Below, piece after piece: positions 37,702 through 46,361 of a stretch of DNA of 64,000 bases. How positions within the stretch are numbered: the first letter of the stretch is position 1; every line of letters starts with the position of its first letter. The position numbers were made by a program, and so were the translations under genes. The notes under the pieces were generated by a model. That model was not told the origin of the DNA. It saw only the letters and a program-made list of their open reading frames with translations, and did not search any database. Where the stretch lies: NCBI GenBank assembly GCA_041652555.1, contig JBAZHE010000001.1:72066-136065 (forward strand), given 5' to 3'. Source of the stretch: JBAZHE01 sp041652555 (GTDB lineage: Bacteria > Patescibacteriota > Patescibacteriia > Patescibacteriales > WJLG01).

Positions 37702-40395
37702 ATGGAAATGTCACATCATTTAAGCGAAAAAAGGTTGGATAAGATTTTTAATCCGCAGACTATTGCGGTTATTGGTGCTTCTGATAAACAGGGCGGAGTT
37801 GGCAATGCTTTGATGAAAAATTTGATTGGTAATAATTATCAAGGGATTGTTTATCCGGTTAATCCTAATCGTGAAAGCGTGCAGGGGATTAAAGCTTATG
37901 TGAAGGTTTCGGATATTCCGGACAAGATTGATTTGGCAATTATTTGTACTCCGGCGGTGACTGTGCCGGCGATTGTTGAGGAGTGTGGTCAGGCTGGGGT
38001 TTCCGGTTTGGTTATTATTTCTTCTGGTTTTGATGAAATTGGCGAGAAGGGCAAAAAAATGAGTGAAGAAATTTTGTCTATCGCTAACACTTATAATATG
38101 CGCGTAGTTGGGCCGAATTGCCTTGGCTTTATTCGTCCGTCAATCAATCTTAATGCTAGCTTTGCCAACAAAATGGCTTTGCCCGGGCATATTGCTTTTA
38201 TTTCTCAATCAGGGGCGCTTTGTACTTCTATTCTTGACTGGTCAGTAAAAAATAATGTTGGTTTTTCTCATTTTGTTTCAATTGGTTCTAATATTGATAT
38301 TTCTTTTCATGATTTGATTGATTATTTCGGTGATGATCCAGAGACTGATAGTATTTTGATTTATATGGAGTCTTTGAAAGAGGCGCGAAAGTTTATGAGT
38401 GCGGCGCGGGCGTTTTCTCGTAAAAAACCAATTGTAGTTTTGAAAGTTGGACGCACTGAGGCTGGTTCTCGTGCAGCTAAGTCGCATACTGGAGCGATTA
38501 CTGGTAATGATTCGGTTTATGATGCGGCCTTTGAACGTGCTGGCATTATTCGTGTTGATGGTGCTTTGGAACTTTTTCATGTAGCAAAAAGTTTGGCTAT
38601 GCAAAAACGCCCACTTGATAATCGTGTGGCGGTAATTACTAATGCTGGTGGTCCTGGTGTTATTGCGGCTGATCGTTTGGCCTTAAAAGGTGGGCGTTTA
38701 GCAGAGCTGTCACATAAGACAGTTGAAGCTTTAAAAAATATTTTGCCGGCATCCGCTTCCACTGTTAATCCAGTTGATATTTTGGGTGATGCTGATTCTT
38801 TGCGTTATCGTCAGGCCGTGGAATTATGCTTAGAAGACTCTGGAGTTGATGCAGCTTTGATAATTTTGACACCGCAAGAAATGACTAGCCCGACTGATGT
38901 AGCGCGGCAAATTGTTTCGGTCCAAAACAAAAAAGGTAAAATGATTTTTGCTTCTTGGATGGGTGGCGACGATGTAGCTGAAGGGCGGGTGATTTTGGAG
39001 CAAGGAAATATTCCAATATATAGAACGCCAGAAGAGGCGGTTGATATTTTTATGTATGTTGATAGTTACCGCAAACGTTTGGAATTTTTGAAAGAAACTC
39101 CAGGGTCTATTCCACATGCTTTTAAACCAAAAACTGAGGCAAATAAAAAATTAATTGAAAAAGTTGTTGCTTCTGGGCGAACGGTTTTGACTGAAATTGA
39201 AGCTAAAGAAATGATTGCTAATTACGGAATTCCAGTAGCAAAAAATGGTGTCGCCAATTCGGCTACCGAGGCTGGAGAGATTGCTGAAAAAACAGGCTTC
39301 CCAGTAGTGATGAAAATTCTTTCGCCTGATATTTTACACAAGACTGACATTGGCGGTGTAAAATTAAATATTAATTCTAAAGCCGAAGCAGAAAAGGCTT
39401 ACAAAGAAATAATAGCGGGCGCGAAAAAGGGCGCACCTAAGGCAAAAATCGATGGCGTATTTATTGAGGTAATGACCAAGAAGCGCTACGAGCTTTTGAT
39501 TGGTTGTAAGAAGGATGAGGTTTTTGGCCCGGCGATTGTTTTTGGTATGGGTGGTGTGGCCGTGGAAGTTTTTCGTGATACAGCGGTTGGTTTGCCACCG
39601 TTGAATATGTCTCTGGCTTTAAAAATGATTCAAGAAACAAAAATTTATAAATTATTAAAAGGTTATCGCGGAATGCCTGGAGTTGATATTCCCGCAATTC
39701 AATTTTTGCTTTATAAATTTGCTTATTTGGTAAGTGATTTTCCGGAGATAAAAGAATTAGATATTAATCCTTTTGCGGTTGATGAAAAGGGTGGTGTGGT
39801 TTTGGATGCTAAAGTTATTTTGGATGAAAAAGTTTTAGGCGTAAAACATAAACCTTATTCACATCTGGTAATTTCTCCTTATCCTCGCGAGTATGAGAAG
39901 AAGATTGTTCTAGAAAATAAGAAAAATATTTTAATTCGTCCGATTCGTCCAGAAGATGAAGATTTAGAAATGGAGATGATAAATAATTTTTCTGCTACCA
40001 CGATGCGTGATAGGTTTTTAGGTAAAGTTAAAAAAGTTAATTTGGAAATGTTGCGTGGTTTTACGCAAATAGATTATGATCGTGAAATTGCTTTGGTTGC
40101 AGAAACAGAGGAACGCAAAAAGAAAAAATTTGTTGGTGTTGTGCGTTTGGCTATTGACCCATACAATGAATCCGCCCTGTTAACAATCGCTCTAGTTGAC
40201 TCCTGGCAAGAAATGACTTTAGGCAGTGAAATGATTGATTATATGTTAGACATTGCCCGCGCTCGAGGCGTGAAAAAAGTTTGGATGGAATTTTTTCCAA
40301 CTAATAAAAGAATCATAAAAATCCTAACCAAACGCAATTTTACAATGAAAGAAAAGGGGAGTATTATGGTTGGAGAGTTGGAATTAGAAGACTAA
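37702..40395 (+). CDS. ADP-forming acyl-CoA synthetase fused to a GNAT acetyltransferase
   Basis: This 897-residue protein has the layout of Acd/PatZ fusions. The CoA-binding domain begins with NPQTIAVIGASDKQGGVGNA, then the ligase-CoA domains with FISQSGALCTSILDW and AAKSHTGAITGND near 260, where the active-site His is kept. The ATP-grasp beta part is at about 480-715 (LHKTDIGGVKLN, IFGMGGVAVEVFRD, IKELDINPFAVDE). The C-terminal 150 residues are a GNAT domain (LIRPIRPEDEDLE, FVGVVRLAIDPYN). The retained His suggests real acetyl-CoA to acetate plus ATP activity, while PatZ-type enzymes have lost it. The GNAT domain could acetylate Acs, encoded just upstream. Confidence 0.88.
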   Translation: MEMSHHLSEKRLDKIFNPQTIAVIGASDKQGGVGNALMKNLIGNNYQGIVYPVNPNRESVQGIKAYVKVSDIPDKIDLAIICTPAVTVPAIVEECGQAGVSGLVIISSGFDEIGEKGKKMSEEILSIANTYNMRVVGPNCLGFIRPSINLNASFANKMALPGHIAFISQSGALCTSILDWSVKNNVGFSHFVSIGSNIDISFHDLIDYFGDDPETDSILIYMESLKEARKFMSAARAFSRKKPIVVLKVGRTEAGSRAAKSHTGAITGNDSVYDAAFERAGIIRVDGALELFHVAKSLAMQKRPLDNRVAVITNAGGPGVIAADRLALKGGRLAELSHKTVEALKNILPASASTVNPVDILGDADSLRYRQAVELCLEDSGVDAALIILTPQEMTSPTDVARQIVSVQNKKGKMIFASWMGGDDVAEGRVILEQGNIPIYRTPEEAVDIFMYVDSYRKRLEFLKETPGSIPHAFKPKTEANKKLIEKVVASGRTVLTEIEAKEMIANYGIPVAKNGVANSATEAGEIAEKTGFPVVMKILSPDILHKTDIGGVKLNINSKAEAEKAYKEIIAGAKKGAPKAKIDGVFIEVMTKKRYELLIGCKKDEVFGPAIVFGMGGVAVEVFRDTAVGLPPLNMSLALKMIQETKIYKLLKGYRGMPGVDIPAIQFLLYKFAYLVSDFPEIKELDINPFAVDEKGGVVLDAKVILDEKVLGVKHKPYSHLVISPYPREYEKKIVLENKKNILIRPIRPEDEDLEMEMINNFSATTMRDRFLGKVKKVNLEMLRGFTQIDYDREIALVAETEERKKKKFVGVVRLAIDPYNESALLTIALVDSWQEMTLGSEMIDYMLDIARARGVKKVWMEFFPTNKRIIKILTKRNFTMKEKGSIMVGELELED

Positions 40396-40398
40396 TTT

Positions 40399-40470
40399 GT
40401 CATTCCCGTAAAAACGGGAATCTAGGATTCTGCGTGATAAAGCTGGATTCCCGCCTTCGTGGGAATGACA
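40399..40470. repeat. GTCATTCCC/GGGAATGAC palindromic element
   Basis: Two facing hairpins with a 16-nt centre, 72 bp, between the acyl-CoA synthetase and murJ. Confidence 0.85.
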
Positions 40471-40478
40471 CACTTTAA

Positions 40479-42074
40479 ATGATTAAAAAGTTTTTTAATA
40501 AGGAAATAAATAGTATTACGATCGCGGCGGTGATAATCGCTGGGTCGTCTTTGGTTAGTCGTTTGCTTGGGGTTTTGCGCGACCGTATTTTGGCGGGTCA
40601 ATTTGGTGCCGGGCAGACTCTTGATGTTTATTATGCGGCTTTTCGTGTGCCGGATTTTATTTTTAATATTGTGGTAATGGGCGCGATTACAGCTGGGTTG
40701 GTGCCGGTTTTTACCGGTTTAATTAACGACCGTAAAGATGGCAAACAGACGCTTTTTAGTAATGACAATAAAGAGGCTTGGGCGCTTATAAACAATCTTT
40801 TAAACCTTTTGCTTTTGGCTTTGGCGGTTTTGTCAGTACTTGGGTTTATTTTTGCCGCGCCTTTGATGAAGATTTTGGCGCCAGGGTTTTCTGATGAGGC
40901 GATGAGACAGGCAACCGGATTAACTAGGATTATGTTTTTGTCGCCGATATTTTTGGGAATTTCTAGTATTTTTGGTGGTGTTTTGCAGTCGTTTAAAAGA
41001 TTTTTTGCTTATTCATTTGCCCCGATACTTTATAACCTTGGTATAATTATGGGCGCTTTATTTTTTGTGCCGGTTTTGGGTATTTATGGATTGGCCTGGG
41101 GTGTGGTTTTTGGCGCTGCTTTGCATATGGTAATTCAGATGTCTGGTGTTTTTTCTTTAAATTATAAATATAAAATATTTTTGAATTTAACCAGCAAGAA
41201 TTTGCGAAAAATTCTTTCTATGATGGTGCCACGCACCTTAACCTTAGCCTCTTCGCAAATTAATTTAATGGCTATTACAGCCATTGCTTCAACTTTGGTT
41301 ACTGGTTCGGTAACTATTTTTAATCTGGCTAATAATTTGCAATATTTTCCTGTTGGTATTTTTGGAATATCTTTTGCGGTGGCAGCCTTTCCGACCTTAG
41401 CTGCAGTTGCTTGGAGTAAAGATAAAACTATTAATAGTTTTTCTGGCACTTTTCGCCAAATACTTTTTTTTATAGTTCCATCTACGGTTTTGTTTTTGAC
41501 TTTGCGCGCTCAATTAACACGTTTGGTTTTGGGTTCTGGTCTTTTTGATTGGAATGCTACGGTGTTGACGATGAATGCTTTAGGGTATTTTGCTTTGAGC
41601 TTTTTTGCGCAAGCGACAATTCCATTATTAATTAGAGTTTTTTATGCGCGTCAAGATTCACGTACTCCGTTTTTGATTAGTTTAGTTTCAGTTGGCGCTA
41701 ATATAGTATTATCTATAGTTTTGGGTGGACGTATGGGCGTAGTTGGTTTGGCCTTGGCTTTTTCAATTTCTAGTATTTTAAATTTTATTTTGCTTTGGAT
41801 ATTTTTGCGTCATTATCTTGGCACTTTGGACGAGAGAAGAGTTATTGTGTCAGCAGCCAAATTTTCTCTCGCTTCTCTAGCGGCTGGCTTTGCTCTGCAA
41901 GCCGTTAAAGAGTTTTTGGGTGGCAAAGTTAATATGGACAAAGTCTGGGGACTTTTGGTCCAAGGCGGAACAGCAACCTTAGTTGGCATTGGCGTATATT
42001 TGTTAATTTGCTATCTTTTACGCAGCGAAGAAATGGACAGCTTCTGGCAGTCTTTTAAGTGCCGTTTTTTATAA
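40479..42074 (+). CDS. murJ: Lipid II flippase MurJ
   Basis: MurJ flips lipid-linked murein precursors outward. The 531-residue protein shows 13-14 membrane helices and the MVF/MviN pattern: SLVSRLLGVLRDRILAGQFG near the start, DVYYAAFRVPDFIFNIVVMGA, then PRTLTLASSQINLMAITAIA, FPVGIFGISFAVAAFPTLA and a late FYARQDSRTPFLISL. Charged residues on the central cavity helices (R18, R24 region) are kept. It shows that the organism makes its own peptidoglycan, in line with the transglycosylase and M23 genes here. It has no operon partner. Confidence 0.95.
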   Translation: MIKKFFNKEINSITIAAVIIAGSSLVSRLLGVLRDRILAGQFGAGQTLDVYYAAFRVPDFIFNIVVMGAITAGLVPVFTGLINDRKDGKQTLFSNDNKEAWALINNLLNLLLLALAVLSVLGFIFAAPLMKILAPGFSDEAMRQATGLTRIMFLSPIFLGISSIFGGVLQSFKRFFAYSFAPILYNLGIIMGALFFVPVLGIYGLAWGVVFGAALHMVIQMSGVFSLNYKYKIFLNLTSKNLRKILSMMVPRTLTLASSQINLMAITAIASTLVTGSVTIFNLANNLQYFPVGIFGISFAVAAFPTLAAVAWSKDKTINSFSGTFRQILFFIVPSTVLFLTLRAQLTRLVLGSGLFDWNATVLTMNALGYFALSFFAQATIPLLIRVFYARQDSRTPFLISLVSVGANIVLSIVLGGRMGVVGLALAFSISSILNFILLWIFLRHYLGTLDERRVIVSAAKFSLASLAAGFALQAVKEFLGGKVNMDKVWGLLVQGGTATLVGIGVYLLICYLLRSEEMDSFWQSFKCRFL

Positions 42075-42167
42075 AATCTAGTCTGGGAAATTGATATAGT
42101 TTTACAGAGTTTATATAATTATATTGTTGTTTGTTCATTTCTAAAGAAAGGAGATTATTGGTTTTAT

Positions 42168-42245
42168 ATGAACAAACGTATTGTTCTTTTTTTGTTTCCC
42201 TGTATTTTAAAACAGGTAAAAATTTGTTCTTTCAATCATTCTTAA
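42168..42245 (+). CDS. Possible 25-codon leader peptide
   Basis: A short frame starting MNKRIVLFLFPCILKQVK sits between murJ and the M23 peptidase gene and ends 14 nt before the latter's start. An AAAGGAG lies 14 nt upstream of its ATG, which is further than usual. The hydrophobic N-terminus looks like a truncated signal. It may be a leader or chance. Confidence 0.25.
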   Translation: MNKRIVLFLFPCILKQVKICSFNHS

Positions 42246-42258
42246 TAGGAGGAAAATT

Positions 42259-42903
42259 TTGAAGAATCTTGTATTAGTATGCCTCATTGTAATCACCGCC
42301 ATTTATTTTAGCAGTTGTAATCGTTCCGACATTTCACCTGTAAGCACTTCAACAATTGAACCCAGCACAACCGCCGGTATAGGGGATTATAATTCTTGTC
42401 CATGGAATTGGAACATGCCTTTCATCGGAAGTGCTTATGTTACCTGCGGCTATGGTTGTGGTTATCATACAGGCAACATATACTATTCCATCGATCTTTC
42501 AGGTGGAGGAGCGGCAAGCGGTGAACCTGTTAAAGCGTCTGCTTCCGGATATGTGCAATATGCAGATTGGGATCCTAATGGTAATTGGGGGTATGGAAAT
42601 CAGGTAATAGTGGAAGCTGGCCCAACTGGACAACCAAATGGGAACCGATATCTTTACAGAGTTGCTCATTTAAGCAGTATTTCAGTGCAAGCTGGATGGT
42701 GGGTTGAAAAAGGAACAGTGTTGGGTTATGTAGGCTCTACTGGAAATTCCACCGGTGCTCATATTCATTTTGAAATAAGAAGAGGTAGCTATGCCGGTTA
42801 TGGTGGCATATATGGAGATAGCTTTCCTCCTGATTATGATACGGGTATAGATGGATATGACGGTTGCGACGATTATTGTCAGATATCTTCGGAATTTCAA
42901 TGA
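42259..42903 (+). CDS. M23-family peptidase lipoprotein (LytM-like)
   Basis: Predicted cell-wall endopeptidase of 214 residues. The start is TTG at 42259 because AGGAGG sits 6 nt upstream and no better codon is near. The signal ends in a lipobox (FSSC), so it is membrane-tethered. The M23 fold has the zinc-site His and Asp in YHTGNIYYSIDLS and the H-x-H in TGAHIHFEIRRG, all ligands present. The N-terminal part has a Cys-rich CPWN and TCGYGCG stretch and the C-terminus has CDDYC, so disulfides are likely. It ends with TGA. A strong ribosome site sets it apart from most nearby genes. Confidence 0.85.
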   Translation: MKNLVLVCLIVITAIYFSSCNRSDISPVSTSTIEPSTTAGIGDYNSCPWNWNMPFIGSAYVTCGYGCGYHTGNIYYSIDLSGGGAASGEPVKASASGYVQYADWDPNGNWGYGNQVIVEAGPTGQPNGNRYLYRVAHLSSISVQAGWWVEKGTVLGYVGSTGNSTGAHIHFEIRRGSYAGYGGIYGDSFPPDYDTGIDGYDGCDDYCQISSEFQ

Positions 42904-42993
42904 TTTTTCGGGAGGAGAAATTTATATTCTCCTCCCAAATTTATCAATTAAGTAATTAATATATTTACGTTAGATAATTAAATTAAAAATTAT

Positions 42994-43614
42994 ATGACAA
43001 CAAACAAAAAATTTTCTAATGGCTTATTTTTCTTTTTAGCTCTTTTAACGCTAATTTCTTGCAGTTTATTAAATAGCGAAAAAACACAAAAAATGGAAAA
43101 TAATTCGGAATTATCTGAAAATAATGGCAATAATTTACTTGATTATAAAAACGCAGAATATGATTTTTCTTTTAAATATCCGAAAAATTTACAAATAAAA
43201 CTTGATAAAGATAACGTAGATGAATTTAGCCCTGACGAATATTGGAGAACAACTTTCGAATCTAACAATTTAAAAACAGATAAAAGCAAAGAAGCTTTTG
43301 AAAATGTAATCTCTGGTTATAGAGCAAGCATAGACATTGATCCGAAAACAAAAATTAAAGATTTTGAAGAATTAAAAATGTTGAGCAAATTAGGATCAGG
43401 AGGAACGCCAGTTGAAAGAGAAGAATATATTAGTAAAAATGGAGTAGATTTTATAATCCAGTATCATCAAAACGATAAAAACAAAAATGTAAGCAGAACC
43501 GTTTTTGCCTTGTTTAATGGTTTATTTTTTAGAATGAATGTTTATGGTGAATACTCAGAAAAAGACAATGTTGATAATTTTATTAGTGATATGATAAGTA
43601 GTTTTTCTGTTTAA
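42994..43614 (+). CDS. Lipoprotein of unknown function (paralogue 1)
   Basis: A 206-residue protein with a lipoprotein signal (LTLISCS, lipobox Cys23) and a polar Asn/Glu/Lys linker to about residue 48. The body begins NAEYDFSFKYPKNLQIKLD, resembling the PsbP/YfiO-like 'YGFSFxYP' start of many small surface lipoproteins. It is paralogous to the next gene, with matching DFEELKMLSKLGSGG / NFEELKYLDSLGCGS segments and the same length. A pair arose by duplication. The function is unknown. Confidence 0.7.
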   Translation: MTTNKKFSNGLFFFLALLTLISCSLLNSEKTQKMENNSELSENNGNNLLDYKNAEYDFSFKYPKNLQIKLDKDNVDEFSPDEYWRTTFESNNLKTDKSKEAFENVISGYRASIDIDPKTKIKDFEELKMLSKLGSGGTPVEREEYISKNGVDFIIQYHQNDKNKNVSRTVFALFNGLFFRMNVYGEYSEKDNVDNFISDMISSFSV

Positions 43615-43640
43615 GATTGATAAGTTTAGTGTAAAATTTT

Positions 43641-44261
43641 ATGAAAAAAATTAAAAAGTTTTTTCCAGGTTTGTTATTTTTGCTATTTTTATTATCCGCT
43701 TGCAGTAATAATTCAGTTAAAAAAAATCTCAAGAAAGAATTAAACGATAAACAAGAACCGCAAGAAATAGCCTCTTCGTCAGAAAATTATTCAAAAGAGA
43801 ATGATTACGAAATTTATAAAAACGAGAAATACGGCTTGAGTTTTTTCTATCCAAATTATTTGGAAATTATTTTAGACGAGGAAGAGAATGTTCCAACTAA
43901 TCATCTTTGGCGTTTGATGGTGAATAGTATTTCAAACAAGGCAAGTAGTAGTAACGTTGGTTTAATTTCTAATTTTTCAATGGATATAAACTATCCGGCC
44001 ACTGCAAAAAATTTTGAAGAATTAAAATACCTAGATAGTTTGGGTTGCGGTTCTGATGCCGTTAAAGAAGGCGAAGAAGATAAAATTTTACCCGATCAAG
44101 AATTTTTTACTCAGATTTTTAAAAAGCCTGGAGATAAAGTTTTTATAAGAGTATCAGCTTTATATGAAGGCGCTTTTGTTTTCTTTAATTTCTATGGGTC
44201 TTATTCTGAAAAAGAAAAAGTCAAAGAAGAAGCTTATAAAATAATAGAAAGTTTTAAATAA
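43641..44261 (+). CDS. Lipoprotein of unknown function (paralogue 2)
   Basis: Also 206 residues, with a lipobox (LLSACSN, Cys21), a Lys/Glu/Ser linker, and a body starting NEKYGLSFFYPNYLEIILD. It ends FYGSYSEKEKVKEEAYKIIESF, parallel to VYGEYSEKDNVDNFISDMISSF in the preceding protein. Identity between the two is moderate, so the duplication is old. It starts 26 nt after its paralogue and shares a transcript. A terminator-like hairpin follows. Confidence 0.7.
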   Translation: MKKIKKFFPGLLFLLFLLSACSNNSVKKNLKKELNDKQEPQEIASSSENYSKENDYEIYKNEKYGLSFFYPNYLEIILDEEENVPTNHLWRLMVNSISNKASSSNVGLISNFSMDINYPATAKNFEELKYLDSLGCGSDAVKEGEEDKILPDQEFFTQIFKKPGDKVFIRVSALYEGAFVFFNFYGSYSEKEKVKEEAYKIIESFK

Positions 44262-44288
44262 AAGTATCAAAATGAAATTTAAAGACAA

Positions 44289-44319
44289 ACTGCTAGTGTC
44301 ATAATAGGCGGTTTTTTTT
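44289..44319 (+). terminator. Terminator after the lipoprotein pair
   Basis: An imperfect AACTGCTA / TAGGCGGTT hairpin followed by eight T (to 44319). Confidence 0.55.
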
Positions 44320-44373
44320 GTCGGTTGACCTTTGTGAAAAAAGGCCGTAATATGTAGATATAGTGCTAATATA

Positions 44374-44441
44374 ACACACCCTGGCCTAAGTACAGGCCAC
44401 CCCCGAGATTTCGGGGTTCAGAAACCCTCTTTTTAGAGGGG
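44374..44441. repeat. Palindromic element upstream of lepA
   Basis: ACACACCCTGGCC, GGCCTAAGTACAGGCC, CCCCGAGATTTCGGGG and CCCTCT-tttt-AGAGGGG in a row. It is the inverted orientation of the comEC family (31158, 31422, 33590) and ends 14 nt before the lepA start. Confidence 0.75.
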
Positions 44442-44455
44442 AGTTAATATTTTGT

Positions 44456-46240
44456 ATGAAAAATATTCGCAATTTTTGTATTATCGCTCATATTGACCAT
44501 GGGAAGTCCACTCTTTCTGACCGAATGCTAGAGATTACTGGCACTATTGATAAACGCAAGATGAAAGAGCAGTTTTTGGATAGTATGGAGCTAGAGCGAG
44601 AAAGAGGTATTACTATTAAATTAAAGCCCGTTACCATGCACTGGAAGGGGTGTATTTTGAATTTGATTGATACTCCTGGGCATGTGGATTTTTCTTATGA
44701 GGTTTCTCGTTCTTTGGCGGCTGTAGAGGGTGCGATTCTTTTGATAGATTCTACGCAAGGAATTCAAGCGCAGACTTTGGCAAATTTATATTTAGCTTTA
44801 AAAGAAGATTTAACTATTATTCCGGTTATTAATAAAATTGATTTGCCAGCAGCTGATGTTCCTGGTACTAAAGCAGAAATTATTAATTTGATTGGTTGCG
44901 CCGAGGAAGATATTCTCCAGGCTTCTGGAAAAACTGGCGAGGGCGTGGAAAAGATTTTAGATGAAGCTGTAAAAAGAATTCCACCGCCAGAGCCTAACGA
45001 AGGAAAACCGGCGCGTGCTTTGATTTTTGATTCTAGCTACGACGAGTATAAAGGCGTCGTGGCGCATATTCGGGTTATGGATGGCGCTTTTAAGAAAGGT
45101 GAAAAGATAAAATTATTCGCTTCTAAAACTCAGAGTGAGGTTTTGGATATTGGAATTTTTAATCCTGGTTATCAGCCAACTGGAAATTTAGAAGCCGGGG
45201 AAGTTGGTTATATTGTTACTAATTTTAAAACTGTAGCTGAATGTGGTGTTGGTGATACGATTACGACTTTGGCTGATTATGATAAAATTGAGCCGTTAAA
45301 AGGTTATGAGCAGGCTAAGCCGATGGTTTTTGCCGGTGTTTTCCCGCGCGAAGGTAGCGATTTTAAAGATTTGCGCGATGCAATGGATCGTTTAAAATTA
45401 AATGATTCATCTTTGATTTATGAGCCAGAGCATTCCGAGGCTTTGGGCTTTGGTTATCGTTGTGGTTTTTTAGGACTTTTGCATTTAGAAATTTTTCAAG
45501 AACGTTTGCGTCGAGAATTTAATCTGGATTTGATTGTTACTGTTCCTAGCGTGGCGTATAAAGTTTTTTCTAGAGGAGGCCAGAAAGAAGAAATTATTCG
45601 CACTCCACAAAAATTACCATCCTTGGGTGAGGTAGATAAAATTGAAGAGCCTTGGGTGACTATGGATATTGTTTTACCAAAAGAATATTTAGGCAAAGCC
45701 ATGGAATTGGCCCAGGAAAAAAGAGGAATTTATAAAAATCTTGAATATTTAGACGAAAAAAGAGCGATTGTGCATTACCAGATGCCAATGGCTTCTATCT
45801 TGACCGATTTTTATGATAAGATTAAGAGTGTCAGTTCTGGTTATGCTTCTATAAATTATGAATATTTAGATTATCGTCCGGCTAAGGTTGTGCGTTTGGA
45901 TATTTTGGTGGCCGAAGAAATGGTAGAGGCTTTATCAACTATTACTTATGAAGACGATACAACTCGTCGGGGCCGTGAAATAGTTGAGACTTTAAAAGAT
46001 TCTTTGCCCCAACAAATGTTTGTGGTTAAACTTCAGGCAGCGGTTGGTGGTAAAGTTATTGCCTCAGAAAGAATAGCGGCCTTACGCAAAGATGTTACCG
46101 CTAAGCTCTATGGTGGCGACGTAACCCGTAAGCGTAAACTCTTAGACAAACAAAAAGAAGGCAAGAAAAAAATGATGAAATCTGGAAAAGGCTCAGTAGA
46201 AATTCCACCAGAGACGTTTGTGAAAATACTTAAAAAATAA
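44456..46240 (+). CDS. lepA: Elongation factor 4 (LepA)
   Basis: EF4 is a ribosome-bound GTPase related to EF-G that affects initiation and translocation under stress. The 594-residue protein is standard length. It has AHIDHGKSTLSDRML (G1), a switch region with ELERERGITIKLKPV, DTPGHVDFSYEV (G3), PVINKIDLP (G4), then domains II, III, V and the LepA-specific C-terminal domain ending DKQKEGKKKMMKSGKGSVEI. It is preceded by a dispersed palindromic repeat. A 32-codon membrane-peptide gene and recJ follow closely. Confidence 0.96.
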   Translation: MKNIRNFCIIAHIDHGKSTLSDRMLEITGTIDKRKMKEQFLDSMELERERGITIKLKPVTMHWKGCILNLIDTPGHVDFSYEVSRSLAAVEGAILLIDSTQGIQAQTLANLYLALKEDLTIIPVINKIDLPAADVPGTKAEIINLIGCAEEDILQASGKTGEGVEKILDEAVKRIPPPEPNEGKPARALIFDSSYDEYKGVVAHIRVMDGAFKKGEKIKLFASKTQSEVLDIGIFNPGYQPTGNLEAGEVGYIVTNFKTVAECGVGDTITTLADYDKIEPLKGYEQAKPMVFAGVFPREGSDFKDLRDAMDRLKLNDSSLIYEPEHSEALGFGYRCGFLGLLHLEIFQERLRREFNLDLIVTVPSVAYKVFSRGGQKEEIIRTPQKLPSLGEVDKIEEPWVTMDIVLPKEYLGKAMELAQEKRGIYKNLEYLDEKRAIVHYQMPMASILTDFYDKIKSVSSGYASINYEYLDYRPAKVVRLDILVAEEMVEALSTITYEDDTTRRGREIVETLKDSLPQQMFVVKLQAAVGGKVIASERIAALRKDVTAKLYGGDVTRKRKLLDKQKEGKKKMMKSGKGSVEIPPETFVKILKK

Positions 46241-46261
46241 TTTAATTTAATCATTTATTAT

Positions 46262-46360
46262 ATGAAAAGAAAAGTGATTGTAAAAATAATGTGGATATTA
46301 ATTTCCGCCATAGTTATTTTCTCCATGGTAATCTGGACTTTTGGCGCATCTTTCTTTTAA
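46262..46360 (+). CDS. 32-residue single-helix membrane peptide
   Basis: The frame gives MKRKVIVKIMWILISAIVIF and 12 more residues ending in SFF: a basic start then one membrane helix. It lies 21 nt after lepA and ends 1 nt before the recJ ATG, so the stop and start nearly touch, which favours a real translated gene. The family and function are unknown. Confidence 0.5.
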   Translation: MKRKVIVKIMWILISAIVIFSMVIWTFGASFF

Positions 46361-46361
46361 T

